A DNA stretch of 64,000 nt from Nemopilema nomurai (lineage: Eukaryota; Cnidaria; Scyphozoa; Rhizostomeae; Rhizostomatidae), in contig ML133455.1 of NCBI GenBank assembly GCA_003864495.1, positions 2,418,001 to 2,482,000 of the forward strand, in the 5' to 3' direction. The notes beneath the pieces are model-generated. The model was given only the letters and a program-made list of their open reading frames with translations. It was not told the DNA's origin and did no database searches. Position 1 is the first letter of the stretch, and each line of letters starts with the position of its first letter. Positions 1 through 13,400 of this stretch are shown one piece after another. The translations under genes and the position numbers were made by a program.

Positions 1-970
1 TTATGAAAGGTTTTCTTTGCGTGGTTATCTACAACCAATGGCCACGCCTAGCCTCAGTTATCAAGAAAGATTTTTTGACGTTTTCATATTTTGAGGAGTG
101 TCACACAAAAAAGTGCGAAACTCGTGTTTTTGCCGTTTCTCGCAATCGTGTATTTTTGCACCATGAGAAATAAATGTTGAATCTATTATATATTAAATAA
201 TGGAATTTGGTAAATGAGCAAAAATAGATTATAAAAATGCTACTGATGTCGCCCGAGTATCTCCTGGACCAAATCAGAGCCAGCATTGGTCCAGATTGTG
301 GAAACGTATCCCTAAATGACATGCACGCCTGCTAGATGGAGAAGTCAAGACTCCATGTTGCTCTTCTTAAATAGCATTATCCTGGCACTTTAAACTAAAT
401 TATATTGACTAAGGAAAAAGGAGGCAAAGGCATTGCCATTAATTGTCTTTCGGGCCTTTTGATAGATCATAGCATTTTCAGCAAGGAATTTGTTGATGAA
501 AGTATCGGCGTTGTATGCTTTTTTTACGAAACTGTGTTGGAAAAATAACACTTGTTTCCCGATTTGCCTGCTTTCTCAATGTTTGGGTTACAAGACACTT
601 TGCTTCATTTCTGAGATTTTGCTCCGAGTAGCAGTATGTTGCTTTGCATTCTTATTGTCCCGTGAGCTTAGTTATCGCACAACGCTTGATCAGAAACTGA
701 TCTACATACTTTACAATTACACAATTTCTCCAAAATCATACATTCATTAAACTTAATTTCAAGATATGTTGTCGTTATGAACAAGTCTCGAAAGTGTCGA
801 AAGCAGAATTAATTTTCGATATCATACTTTGATGAGTCATCAATTAAGTCGAAGAGCAATGCTCCCTTACGGTTGATCAAATTGTCAGGGCAATTCACTT
901 ATCATGTAAGTCAATCCTGCTATTCGCCAATAAAGACATCACAAGTGCATAAACAACGGATCCAACAAAC

Positions 971-1572
971 CTTGCAGTGGTAGCTTCGGCCAGAATCGTC
1001 AGCACAGCTACCAGCAACATCAATCTCATTGTCCGTCGCCCCATCTCACTGTACGGTGCAAGGAATTTGAGACTTGCTTTCGTGCCACAAGTTCTGTGAC
1101 GCAGCCAAATGAAAACTACTTCGGGTTTACTAACAAACAACACAAGCCTTTGTTACCCCTCTTTTATTAGAACGTACAAACACTAGAAGATGTGTCCTGC
1201 GAATACCACTCAGAAGGGCAAATACTGCACAGAGGTCCGGAACAAAGGCCCTGCCGACGCGCTTATGAATCTGTCAACCGGAGTTGAAGCCATGATCGGT
1301 ATAACCACCCTTTGTTTTTTAGAGGACTAGAAATTAAGAAACTGTAAACTATGGAGATTCCAAGTGTTTGTCTAAGGTTAATCGGTCCGTGAGAAAACGT
1401 CCTCGTGAAATAGCTAAACAAACTAGATGGGACAAGAGCTTTACTCATGCCGGAGATGAAGAATGACTTACCTCTTATGATCCAGCAGGGCCTTGCACCG
1501 GGCACATGTACAGCCCCTTATGGGTGCTTCCATCCAGCCTCGATTGAAGTCTGGTGATGTGTCCGCTTCCCA
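971..1572 (-). CDS. Possible two-exon fragment of an unknown membrane protein gene
   Basis: Two minus-strand blocks look like neighbouring exons. The first (1572-1472) reads an open Trp/Cys-containing stretch with a CTCARCKALL motif and ends at a consensus AG|GTAAGT donor. The second (1129-971) follows a TTTGTTAG acceptor and ends near GCAAG|GTTTGT. Their phases fit: AG from the first plus T from the second makes one codon. The joined frame includes a hydrophobic run (LMLLVAVLTILAEA) that could be a membrane segment. The acceptor of the first block has a poor pyrimidine tract, no further exons could be followed and no family was recognised. It may be a fragment of a gene reaching outside the window, or chance. 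Confidence 0.28.
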
Positions 1573-1740
1573 CTCGATATTTCATGTTTACGTTTATGGT
1601 GAGTCACATCAAATTTCTTAATCGAAAGGCAAAGGGTGGAAGTAGGAGTTGGATTCCATCCTACGAGGCCGGTGATTTTTCGTGCAGACTTGTTTACTCA
1701 CACATATACATATTCCCACAACGATAAACCAACTTCAAAT

Positions 1741-1812
1741 GAACTCTCTCCCTCTCCCCCCCCCTCTCCCTCTCTCTCTCTCCCCTCTCTCTCTCTCCCT
1801 CTCTCTCTCCCT
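1741..1812. repeat. CT-rich (polypyrimidine) microsatellite
   Basis: About 70 bases consist almost only of C and T on the plus strand, mainly CT and CCCT steps with a run of about ten C. It keeps two overlapping frames open as Pro/Ser/Leu strings, which are artefacts of the simple repeat. Confidence 0.9.
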
Positions 1813-3259
1813 TCATGTACAACAAATGAACAGCGACCTTAAATCTGGTAAGAGGCTGACATGCTGTAAAACGTGGTCTGAAAATGTTTCACAACTGTGA
1901 TAAAAACTTTTGGCGATTATTTTTCTCTTTAATATTTAATGATGAAAAGCTCTAAAGCCTTACCCTTCAGCTGTTTGCATTTCTTCAGATACTCCTACGA
2001 TGTAAATGGCCGGAGACCTGCATCATCATCCAGACATTCGTAACTTGATAACCAAGATAGAGTGATAAAAAGCTTATATTTTGTCAGATAGTTAAGGGCA
2101 GCAAACTCGAACTTGTGTTTCAAAACTCTCACAAACGGGATGGCTAGATAGCAAACAGATACATAAGAGAAAAGTACAGCTTTCCAAATTCAAAAGCTTT
2201 CTTTTCATTAAAGTTAATGCCAGCTAGCATCATAGGTGCCATACTATACGAAGTGCAGTTTAAAAGAATAAAAGACACGGGGGTTTTACACTCTGTTAGA
2301 TCCTGCAAATATTGTTTTATATTTTAGCTCTTTATTCTGGGTTATGTTTTCCGAGGGACCCAAGATTTACTTTTTCATACCCACTTAGAAACCGCAGCGA
2401 TTTTTTCCATTTGTCTTTTTTGCGCTAAACTCTGACAGGCAGAAAAATAAACCCTAGCACTTCAGATAAAGTAGGAAATGAGATTCGCACAAGGCTAAAA
2501 TGAAGTGGTCAAACCAGAGTCATTGATCTATTTTGTCAATTGGTAGCCGAACCAATGAGTACGCAGTGGGTCATGACATTATTTTGAAAGTTGTAATTCA
2601 TGCAGTAGAGTCCCTAGTTTAGCAAGCCAGTTTAAGTAACTGTGCTTTTGGTATTTACATGACAATTCTTACGAGCAGAATTGACATCGTCACCAAGTGT
2701 CGACGTGAGTTGATGCCACTTACAGGACGTTCTTGAATTCAAAGCAAAGAGCTCCTACGTGAAGGCAGGTTGAAAGAAACTAGCATTATTCTAAAATGAA
2801 AAAGAAAAATACTATTCTTAAACTGAAAAAGATTAATCAACTCAACATTTTGCGATGGACTGGAAACTTCTTTCTTATACTGAGTTAATTATTGCAACAC
2901 GTTCTCCTTAACTTCACATCCTTGGTTTGAAATTCACCTGCTATCTTTCTTTGATTTCACTTGCAGCTCTACAAAATCCATAATTTACTCGCTAGCGTCC
3001 ATAAAAAGCTCAAATGTTATGATCAAACAATCTTTGACCTGTTGCAAGATTGTGCAAGCAAGCATTTCGCTTGAAAGTTTCTAAACTCGGGTGTCAATAT
3101 CAATTCAATTCGGGCACAACATGATAATTTGCTTATTAGTACAATTTAATAATCATGTCAAAAAATTTGCTTGTGATATAATTTTTAATTGTACGTAAAG
3201 AATGTGACAAAGTTCCGTACGAGGCTACTTGGCCTAGTCGCAGAATCCTGTCGGTGAAG

Positions 3260-5873
3260 ATGACTTCGAAAGTGTTGAGAACCCTTATTCTCGGTGCCCC
3301 GGGCAGTGGAAAAGGGACAATAGCAAGTAGAATTGCGAGAGATTATGGATTGTTGCATTTATCTAGTGGAGATCTGCTACGAGCACAGATTGCTGCAGGA
3401 ACCAAGGCGGGTAATGAAGCGAAGAAGTTCATCGACGCAGGTAACCTTGTCCCGGATGGACCAATGATTGATCTAATTGTAGCTGAACTGAAGAAGCTGC
3501 AAAAGAGTTGGTTATTGGATGGTAAATATGTTTCCAAAGCCTTTTTGTTCTTCTTTTTGCCTACACAGCTACTTTTTTACTCTCGAGATTTCCTCGAAAG
3601 CCAGATCTGTTAAACCCGCAGAGAGCTTGTTAAACCTTAAACTTATCCATTAAATTTAAATTTAAGTACTGAAATATTCGCACATGTAAAGTTGCACGAC
3701 AAGCCAATAGAACCATAAAAAGTATGTAAAGGCACGAATGCTTTCAACGAAGTCACACATCTCAACACAGTGTCATTTGTTTCTTCTTTAAGGAATTGGA
3801 AAGTTATTATATAACATTTAAAGTATCGAATTCACAGTTGACAATATTTCTAAGCAAATAAACACAAGTATAGATAATTACAGCTACTGATAGTAAGCCC
3901 CATCAGCACATATTTAGCATAAATTGATCATTTTTTAAACAGCAAAAAAAAAGCAAATTTACTTTAAACTTTGCATGTTTTCATTCAATATGCTGACATT
4001 GTATTGATCAAAGTAGAATGATCTTCACCATTTTGTTTACCGGAGCAACTTTTGCCTCCCACCTTCCTGTGCTCTTCAAAGTTCAAACAGATCAAATTGC
4101 CCCTGTGATCTGTGCGTAATTCATTGCTTTTGAAGCTTTGAAATGATCACATCATATCTGAGTTAAACTGCACTATTCTGCTTCAAAGGATTTCCCAGAA
4201 CTGTTGTCCAAGCAGAGGCTCTACAAAATCATCATGCATTAGATCTTGTGTTGAATCTTGATGTACCATTTGCAACAATCAGAGAAAGGCTAGAGGTTTG
4301 TAGCTAGACATTTGAGTTTTGCTGCTGGCTGTATCATTTAAGGGTCCCTTGCAAAGGAAGCAGAGAAATCAGAGTCAAAAGAGCATCAGGGAAGATGCCT
4401 GTTGACTTTTATTAAGCATATCAAAACCTAAGTAAATTGTGGTTATTACAAGTCTACCAATATAACAATCTCTGCAATATTAACTTGAATTTGAAGCAGA
4501 ATCATAAAAGCTATTTGCTGTATCTTATATATATTTGTCTTAAATTTAAGTGACTACTGTATGAATTCTGGATTCTAATCCCTGACAAGTGTTTCACTTC
4601 TTGCTGCTAAATACTGGTTTTTGTCTGTATTTTGAGCTGTATCAAATTAACCATACTGCTATGTACTGCTCAAATGTTGAAATAGACGTCAGAAGGTGAA
4701 CTATTTATTGTTGATGAAAATGCTTAAAAGCTTCTGAAAATGTATGTGTAGTTCCTGTAGTTCATGAGTGTTTTAATTTCCTACAGCTGGAACTTTGAAT
4801 AACCGTTTTCAAAATTGCCCTCAGCTTTCCTTTTATGGTTTTGCTCTTGATTTTGCAGATGAGGTGGATACATGCACCATCTGGAAGAGTTTATCATACA
4901 GAATGGAATCCTCCAAAGAACCCAGTAAGTTTGAAGTATTTTTTCACATTTTGTTTGTTGTTATGAAGCATTTGTTGATTTGTTAGTCATTTAGACTAAT
5001 TTTCTTTTGTTTATCCATATGCTTTTAGAAGCAAGGTGTATGTTTATACATCAAAACTGGTATGCTAGTGTTAGCGATAGAATGCATAACTACACTTCTC
5101 AATCATGTAGTAAAAGAATCTTTTAATTTTTACCAATAATTGCAATTAAAGGGCCTTGACGATGTAACTGGAGAACCCCTTACACAACGAGATGATGACA
5201 AGGTGAGATTTTCCGTTGTTGTATATGTTTGCTGATAATTTATTGATCATTTTTCAAAATGCCATTCTGCTTATTCATAGGTTTTCTAATCACCCAATCT
5301 TCTTCTAAACCTATTATCATTTTGTAAGAGATAATTTTGCTTATTGTTAAATGACACTGTACAATTTCTAGCAAATTTTTGTATGTTATCATTTGCAGCC
5401 AGAGACTGTAACTGCCCGTCTGCAAAACTATGAAAGACTAACATCACCAGTTTTAGAATTTTATAGGTTGGTACTTTTTTGTCTCTTTTGCCATATAATT
5501 CTTCACATCGTCGTAATGAAACTAAATGAAAAGGAATCATCATCCACTGCATTTCAAGATGACAGTTGATGTCTTTGCATTGCACTGTCATCTACATTCA
5601 AGTTCTTAAAAATGTTTTATAGAAGATTGAAGTGATAGACATTCCCACTATCTCTACCCTGTTATGTTTACTGTTCTTGAATGCTAGCTTAGTTTTTAAT
5701 TTTTTTGAGCTGGAAGTTTCTTAACTGCAAAGCATTGGATTGTTTCTCATTCTGTGAATGTTTCCCATTTCAGCAAACTTGGAATTTTGCAATCTTTTCA
5801 TGGAACAGAGTCAAATGTTATATATCCAAAGATGAAGGATTTTCTGAATGAATTCATGAAAAGCTATCAGTGA
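3260..5873 (+). CDS. AK3: Adenylate kinase 3 (GTP:AMP phosphotransferase)
   Basis: Six exons: 3260-3521, 4189-4295, 4859-4924, 5152-5202, 5399-5466 and 5774-5873, giving 217 residues (human AK3 has 227). All introns are GT-AG. The protein has the P-loop GAPGSGKGT at residues 12-20, the LSSGDLLR AMP-binding motif, and the hallmark DGFPRT at 87-92. The lid domain starts at RWIHAPSGRVY (125 on) and continues through DDVTGEP and QRDDDKPETV. The lid lacks the four zinc cysteines of many bacterial kinases, as in animal AK3. The family transfers phosphate from GTP to AMP in the mitochondrial matrix, linking substrate-level GTP to the adenine nucleotide pool. The start is ATG 3260; an upstream in-frame GTG at 3254 was not used. 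ERCC8 follows on the same strand 1.56 kb downstream. AK3 is preferred to AK4 or AK2 on the lid sequence; AK4 is the main alternative. Confidence 0.95.
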
Positions 5874-7436
5874 AAGCATTTATAAAAATATTTTTATAAA
5901 GCCTTGGTATTTTTAAGAGCAATATTTTTGCTACATTACAAGTCATTTATGCATCACACAAAGTCAAAATAATTGACAGAATTGCTTTGTTATAAGGGAA
6001 TATGTATATTCAAACTATTAATTCCTCATTTAAAGGAGGCAGCTGTTTGATAGATGAGTTTACCATTGTACAGTTATTTGGATATGGTACTTCTTGTTTC
6101 ATTCTGTGTATTTCTTCTCCATCTTCTGTGTTATAGACTATTTCTTTGTGCTATTCACCAAATGTTGGCCCTTGGCTGTCTGGAACTTCATATTTAATTC
6201 AATTAAGCCTACTGTGTTCAGAGGTTAGACCATTAAATGTTGCATTTCCAGTTATGCTCATTGCTATCAAATGTGGTTCCAAATAACGAAGCCACTCAAA
6301 CAATACCTTTTCAGACAGTTTCTCTATGTAAAATGGGGTGCTTGATTATTTTCCTGCAATCATTAATATAATTCAAATTTAACATAGTATATATATATAA
6401 GAACATAACACTCCTCATAAAATTCGAGACACAATTGGAACCAGACACTTCTGAGAGTAAGCAAGGGGCTTGGCTACAGCAAACAGCACAGAGACCAGGT
6501 TTTTAATTTTGTTCTCACAAGTTCAAGGAAAGTTGTAAAAGTTCAGAAGATTTTGAACCCCAGAACTAAAATGAGTTAATAAAGCATTATCATTTTGCTT
6601 AAACCTAAGAAAGAGTTGTGTCACTGATGAAGTCAATGCAATAAATAATGCTTATGGAAAAATTTCTTAAAATCATTCAAGTTTAAGTGTTACTTTTGTG
6701 ACCAATTTAATTATGCAGTCTGCAGCTGGTAGTATGAAAATGCTTCTTGGTTTCCCAACCAAATGTTAGGCACATGGATAAATGAAAGCAAATAGTATTC
6801 ACCAGTTCATATCAGAATGCTACCTTATGATAAATTAGAAAATTGAAGTCATTGAAAATAGAAGTCGTCCATTGAAAGCCTGCATCTCGACAGTTGCCAA
6901 AGCAAATGTGAGGTGATAACTGAATCAATCGGAGTCAACAATAATTCAATGCGATAATATCAAAGATATAGAAAGATATAGAAAAGTAAAGGTAATCTTA
7001 TCAAACGATATCTGAAATGATTATCGTTTACCGTTGTTACCATTTTAAAGGGATGTCTGTGAACATAAGAAATCAATTTTCAGGGACATAGAAAGAAAAA
7101 TAGTATTTCTAGATTGGAAAATCCTCATAAAATGTTCACAAAAGCTACAGCAAATATAAAGTACTTCTAGCACTAACGAATTGCGCAAGCTAAGCAAATC
7201 CCAACTTGTTCTACTTCCGCCAGTTATGCAAGGAGCTTTTCCAAGAATCTCAAGGTTAGAATTGTCACAGCAACTCTGCTTGAAAGTGAGGCCTCCTTGA
7301 AAGTTAGGCCACCAGGTTCCTGGGAACTGCAAATTATCACTTTCGAATCAACAGTATAATGTGACTGATTAGACACTTAGATCGCAATGTATCCAAAAGT
7401 TACCTTGACCTAATAGGCTGCTCGAATACAGCAAAT
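5874..7436. other. AK3-ERCC8 spacer (AK3 3' UTR and ERCC8 promoter side)
   Basis: AT-rich non-coding sequence. The first part should be the AK3 3' UTR. An AATAAA hexamer at 6578-6583 is a possible poly(A) signal, though far from the stop. A short TA run lies near 6390. The minus-strand open frame at 7045-7332 has no homology that I recognise. The ERCC8 promoter should lie in the last few hundred bases; no TATA box was identified. Confidence 0.5.
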
Positions 7437-10400
7437 ATGGTGCCTTTAATCACAGAAAGAGAGACTGGAGTGGTAGGCAGCCTTCCTTTGATGAGGTGGA
7501 CGTGTACCCGCAGAGCCCTATCACTGGAGCTCAGCAAAGATAAAAGTATGGAACAGATGTTTTCAAGTGGGGTCAATTCATTGGACCTTGAAAAACAAGA
7601 GCACAGATAGTGAGTTGTGTATTGTGAAGACTTGTCATTTTTGTTGAGGTGCAGAAGGTGATTAAAAACTGCTTAAAATTCAAAGGAATATGACAACAAA
7701 AGTGAAAACATTTTAGCTTATTTTATCTTACATCATGAATGGTGTTCTACTCTGATTTTCACAAAACAATTCCCTCTGGTTAGAGAAGCCAAAATAGATG
7801 TAGGTCAACGACACATTAGGATAAAGCTCTTGATCCTTTTTAGAGTGGCATAAATTATTGTTATTTAATTACTTTTAGCCTTCTTTCTGCAAGCTCTGAT
7901 GCTAAGATTGCAATATTTGATACAGCTGTCTTGGAAAAGGAGAATAGCAGAAGTGTTTGTAAGTCAATTGCTTCTATTGGCAGGCAAGTCTAAATCATTT
8001 CCTTCTACAATCTTTTTAAAGAAGTAAAAAATTTTAAACTTAATTATTGATTTTTTATCTTGATGCTCGAGTCGATTTTCAACTCAGCTAATCAACAGAA
8101 TGGGTAATGAAGATAGCAAAAAAATTTTGACCATATCTCCGATTTGACCAAATATAAAAAGAAACCAATGCAAAGTCAACTTCATGTGAAAAGGGCAATG
8201 GAAGATATTCATTTATTTCTACAACATGTGTTGCTTAGGCAAACTTGACAGCACTCTGCTGGATTGTGAGTTGAAATGAGAGGCGCAAGAAGTTTTATTC
8301 TAGCAACCAACATCAATGGTTGACTGCTTACTGGCCGGTGTGCAGAGTATGGCACTTTTCGACAAGATCTCTGGTGTGCACGAGCAAAATGCCTAGTGTG
8401 CGGGTGTGCACCACCAAAAATTTCTGGTGTGCTGGTGTGCACCAGCTATTTTTTCCTGTTGTGGTTGAAATTTTTAAATTTGCATTTCACTGTAAAAATG
8501 CGAAGGATATATGTGAACTTGCATTTCACCAATAGAAGCCCATTATCAATGTTGGGGATTCAATAGAGATTGACGTCTGGGAATTTGCTTGGAAATGAAA
8601 TTTTGTCTCCAGCCTACTTTTGGTTAAGTAGGTAATCATTAAATATATTTCATTCCAATTACAAATAAGGACATTTGCACATTTGTGCCGACTATGTTGG
8701 CCCTCAGACTGTTGTCACTTGAAACCTTTGGTAGCAAGTGTTATGATTTAAGAAGCTGCCAACCTCACCAGTCCCAGATCTAGCATTATGAAAAGAGTGA
8801 AATAGTGAATATTTAAATCACAGCCCAGCTATATTTCAAAAATACTTTAAATACATTTTTGAAGTATACTGTTCAAGATAGCACAAGTTTTTATTTGTAT
8901 ATTTGTCAAGTAAGATTCGTGATATCTCAAATTGTTCACCCAAAACTGTACTTGTTTTTATCAGCTGACATTTTCTATGCAACCACACCCAGCCACGCCC
9001 ATCTAAGTTGCCACACCCAAAAATACCTGGTGTGCAACAGGTTTTGTACAGAAACATCTCCGGTGTGCATGTGCCACACTCTGCAGACTGGCTTACTGGG
9101 AATTGAATGCATCTGTTTTTCAAGAAAAGAGTGACCTATCATCTTTAGTTCATTTGCTTCAATAGACGATTTCGATTTTCAATTAAGATTTCAAGTTTAT
9201 TCAGGTAGATTTCTGGAAGTTTAATTATATGCTCTTGAAGTATACAACTATATACTCAAGTAAAGCTAATCATATGCTCTTCTTACCACCCTTGGTGCTT
9301 TTCGATCTGCAACTGGCTATTTGTTTTTACAGCTTTTAGTCATTTTCCAATGTTTGCATACTCTGAGGAGTGTCCAATGAAAAAGTACTTTTAGTATGGA
9401 AAAACTGTTATCATTAATTTTATTGTTACATCACCATATCAGAGGTGAGCTGTAAGATTGGATATCTTCAGACTACCCATTTCTGAATCAGTGATGACAG
9501 GCTGGGTTGTAAGGTTTCATCTATTCAGAGCTGTGAGCCGGTAGTGATGTATAGGGAGTGGACAACATCTTGAAATTCCAGCGTGGTGTGATAGAGTCAA
9601 AATTCAATAGGTTGCTGTTTGAAAGATTTAGGCACAGTTAAACTTATTCCATATCCTAATGCTAGGTCATTTCTGTTAGTTCTTGATCTAACTGACAGTT
9701 TTGAAAGGTTCTGTAACCCATTGGGAAAACCCACTTAGATATTCACAAATGTCACAAAAAGTTTTTAAGATTAGCTTTGCTTTGTACATGCACCTGTTAG
9801 AAAGAATTAGTCTTTGATGTCAGTTTCTCATTTCGAAATATTTTGAATTGGCTGAGATGTTGTCACAAAACACGCTCTCCACCCATGCCTAATCACGGGA
9901 CAAGTACCGTACTTCCTCCGCTTCTATTCATTTTGTTTTCTCCCTTTCATTCGGAACATCTGGCCTGACGCTAAACTGAACCTGATTTACGTTGTCTGTT
10001 TAAACGATGGATTCATTTTCAGCTGTTTGAAAGCGACTGATTTCTATTATTTAGGTCGTCGGAGAATTCACACCAATACAGCATTGAGACTGCGCAATGG
10101 TATCCACGTGACAATGGAATGTTTGTAACCAGCTCCGTTGATAAGTCCATTAAAATTTGGGACTCAAATACTTTGCAGGTAATCTGGAAGGGGTATTAGC
10201 GATGTCAGCTGGTGTGTTGAGTTCCGAGGGAGGTGACATGGGTGGTACAGTTGATATTGCAAAAAAGCAAATGTTGTTTAGTAAATAACTCATAATTATA
10301 ATGTATGATATCATGTATGAATATATAGGGCATGCTAATTGTTCTTCAGAATGTGCTTGAAGTGCAGGTAACGTAATGGTGATTGGACGGTAAGCAAGGC

Positions 10401-13400
10401 TATTATCTTGACACTTTAGAGGGAAATTGTTCGTATCGGGTACCAAGGCAGAGGGTCCAAATAAAACATCCTTCTCTTCTTGTTTAATAGATGGCTGATG
10501 AAATAAATTTGTCACATCGCATTCACTGTCATCACATGTCCGTTGCTGCCAAAAAGCATTGTCTGTTAGCAGGTGTGGTGAATCTACATGACTTATTATT
10601 AGTTTCAGCATTAGGAAACCCGTTGCTTATTCAGAAAATTCGTATTGCCTGCCATTTATATTCCGGTTACATTTGTATTTTGGTATAACCGGCTAAATGC
10701 ATCTTTTTAAAGGCATTTAAGAGAGCCTTTGTTCAAGGTATTTAATCCGAATCACATAATATGAACGCGGCTTTTGGCTAGTCCTTGATGAATTTTTCGA
10801 TAATCTCACTGCAGCAACGAAAAATTCTTCTTTTAGTTGTCGATAGATTTTGTTGAAACTGGTATACTTAAATTTGAAGTTGAATACCCATATGAAGGGG
10901 TACGCATATGAAGAGTACCCAAAGGTTGTTTGGGAGGCAGGGAACAATTGCTCTCTAACTTCTTGCAAATCGCCCCTTTTTGTATACTTTTGTGTTCACT
11001 TTACGGTTTAACTGGCGGCCTTGGTATGTCTTTTTATACGAAGGCACTTCTTTTTTGGCTTCCCGTTTTACAAAAATGGCACTAAAGGAAGCATGTGGGA
11101 TGGTCCACAATGTAGTATCGAATTATACAATCCAGTACTTCAACCCGCACAGGCTTGAACAATGTAGCGTTTGTATGACCGTTTTGAGTTGCCTGTCTCT
11201 CGTTGAAGTCATGCAAGTTTTTCAAGGCTAAGTTGTCTCCTTTGCCATGCAGTTGCCTGTGACGTCTCAAGAATAGTTTTGTGCGATTTGAAATCTGGAG
11301 CATCCACACATTCACTAAGAGGTTGAGTTCTTCACGCACTTTCCCTTTAGCTGCGTCATTAGAATTAGATGCTTTATGGTGTTTTATTAAGGACTCTGAT
11401 TTTGTTTTTGAGTAGCGTGTGAAATGTGGCACCTGATCCCTGTTGTCTTCGTCTGATTCTGTAGTTCTATATCTCGGAGTCCTCGTTTCGGCTTTACGTG
11501 ATACAGAATTTATGCCAAGAACTGGTTCAATCAGTTTTTTGTGCTAAAGCAGCGTTAAATCTCACCTCCCAGTGTTTTGTGCTAAAGCAACGTTAAATCT
11601 CACCTCCCAGTAGGTTATGCACTAATTCTTCTCCCATTCTATGTACCTCTATGTTGTCTTTTTCGTGAACTATACTGCGAAAAATGTAGCCTGATATTGC
11701 ACAGCATGTAAAATGAATTTCATACCACCGTATAATAACATCTCACTCACAGGCCACAAGAAGTCTGTGCTTGCTGTTTCATGGTCTCCTAGAAACGAGA
11801 ATATTCTAGCTTCAGGAAGGTGAACTATCAATGATATTCGTATAACAAACCGCAGATTCTGCTTTCAATATAGGCGCCTTTCATCCTTTTTTGTATACGT
11901 TATCTCATGAACTTTTATCAGTTTTATTCATTATGGATATATTATTTAATAACAAAATTTCCAAATCTGAAATGCCCAAGGATTTTTTTTACAAAAGAAG
12001 CTTTTTAGAATTATGGCTTCGCTAGGAACTTGTATCCTTGGGTTTCTGCCGGCTAGTTGCTTTTTTTCTATTCTTCTGCTAAAAGACTTGTTTTATCCTT
12101 TTCTACTCCTAAATTATGCAACTTGTGGTCAGCAACGGCGAGTTTATAAGATTATGAAAGCGAAATCAAGGGGTGAAAATGAAAGCGAAATCAAGAGAAA
12201 AAAAGCATTCTGACAAGCATATAAGAGGTTTTTAATTGAGAAAGTTATAGCGAATTATCCTCAACAAGAAAATTCAGATAAGAAAGCAACGAAAGACGAG
12301 AAGGACGAAATTGGGTCATTTATAGGCCATAGTGAGAGAAAAGAATGACAAAGCTGGACTGGAGTAAAGATCCAAAGATGACGTTTTTCTCTTTTTGAAA
12401 GGAATTCAATGCTTCGGTGCACTGCCATTTGACTATTAATTGTCCATTTGATTGAATTCAACGAGATTTTTGTGTTCGTTTTTATTGATACAAGCAACAT
12501 GAATTCGTTTTTTAGCCAAGACAACCGTGTGATGATCTGGGACATTAGGAAAGCTTCTGCTTGTTTGATGTGCATGGATCAGCATAATGGGAAAGCAGCC
12601 AGCGGCACATTCTCAAGTACATCTGCTTCTAGATCTTCTGCCTCGTTTCGATAGCGAGGCAGCTTCAAAATTGACTGCCTTACTCGTTAGAGATTCTTCC
12701 TTGATTTTTTCTTCCTATGTTTAATGTCAAGAATTTTTTCACCTTGAATGACTATTTTGCTTATTTTTTGTATCTGCAAGTAATATTTAATTCAAAAGAA
12801 TTTTTAAGAAGCCAACCGTTGACTCAATCAAATGGAGATACCAATAATTGGGCGTCAAGCTTGAATTCGTTAATTTTGTTATTTTGCTGTCAGGGTTGTA
12901 ATTGAGCGTAATATTGGCTGGATCCGGTTTTCTCCTTCAATTGAAATTGTTTCTTTGATGCGCCTTTGCTGCCATTAAAACAACGCTTGTGCCTGTGCCA
13001 ATAGCAAATGCAGTTGACCTTAGGATAAGACAGTTGAACATGGATAAAGATGCTGAATGCTGTTTCTTTCTACCTATCCTATCTGTTTATGTTTTAGACA
13101 TCACAGCCCACAATGGTTTCATAAATGGTCTGCAATTTACATCCGATGGTCTCCATCTTCTTTCATATGGCACCGACGACAGTCTACGATTGTGGGATGT
13201 TTGGACATCTGAAAACACCTTGGTTTGTTCATCAGAGTTTCTTGTATTTTGGCCTACCATTGAGCCAAAATGTCGGCAATGGTTTTTTTGTTTGTTTACG
13301 TCCTATTATTATCAATGTTGCTCAATTAATTTGGTAGGCAAATCCATCTTAACCCACATATCGGCATGCAGCAATACGCAGGCATCGGTTTCTATGCTAA

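Larger units (their letters stand above)
1..3259. other. Mostly non-coding flank upstream of AK3
   Basis: No gene with recognisable homology lies here apart from two possible minus-strand exons (971-1129 and 1472-1572), which are listed separately. A pyrimidine-rich microsatellite lies at about 1741-1812. Short open frames such as 490-750 have no splice or codon support. The last part before 3260 should hold the AK3 promoter and 5' UTR, but no TATA box or other definite element was seen. Confidence 0.5.

Noticed and set aside
3254..3259. GTG start two codons before the AK3 ATG
   Set aside because: A nuclear gene is expected to use ATG; ATG 3260 gives the usual short N-terminus before the P-loop motif.
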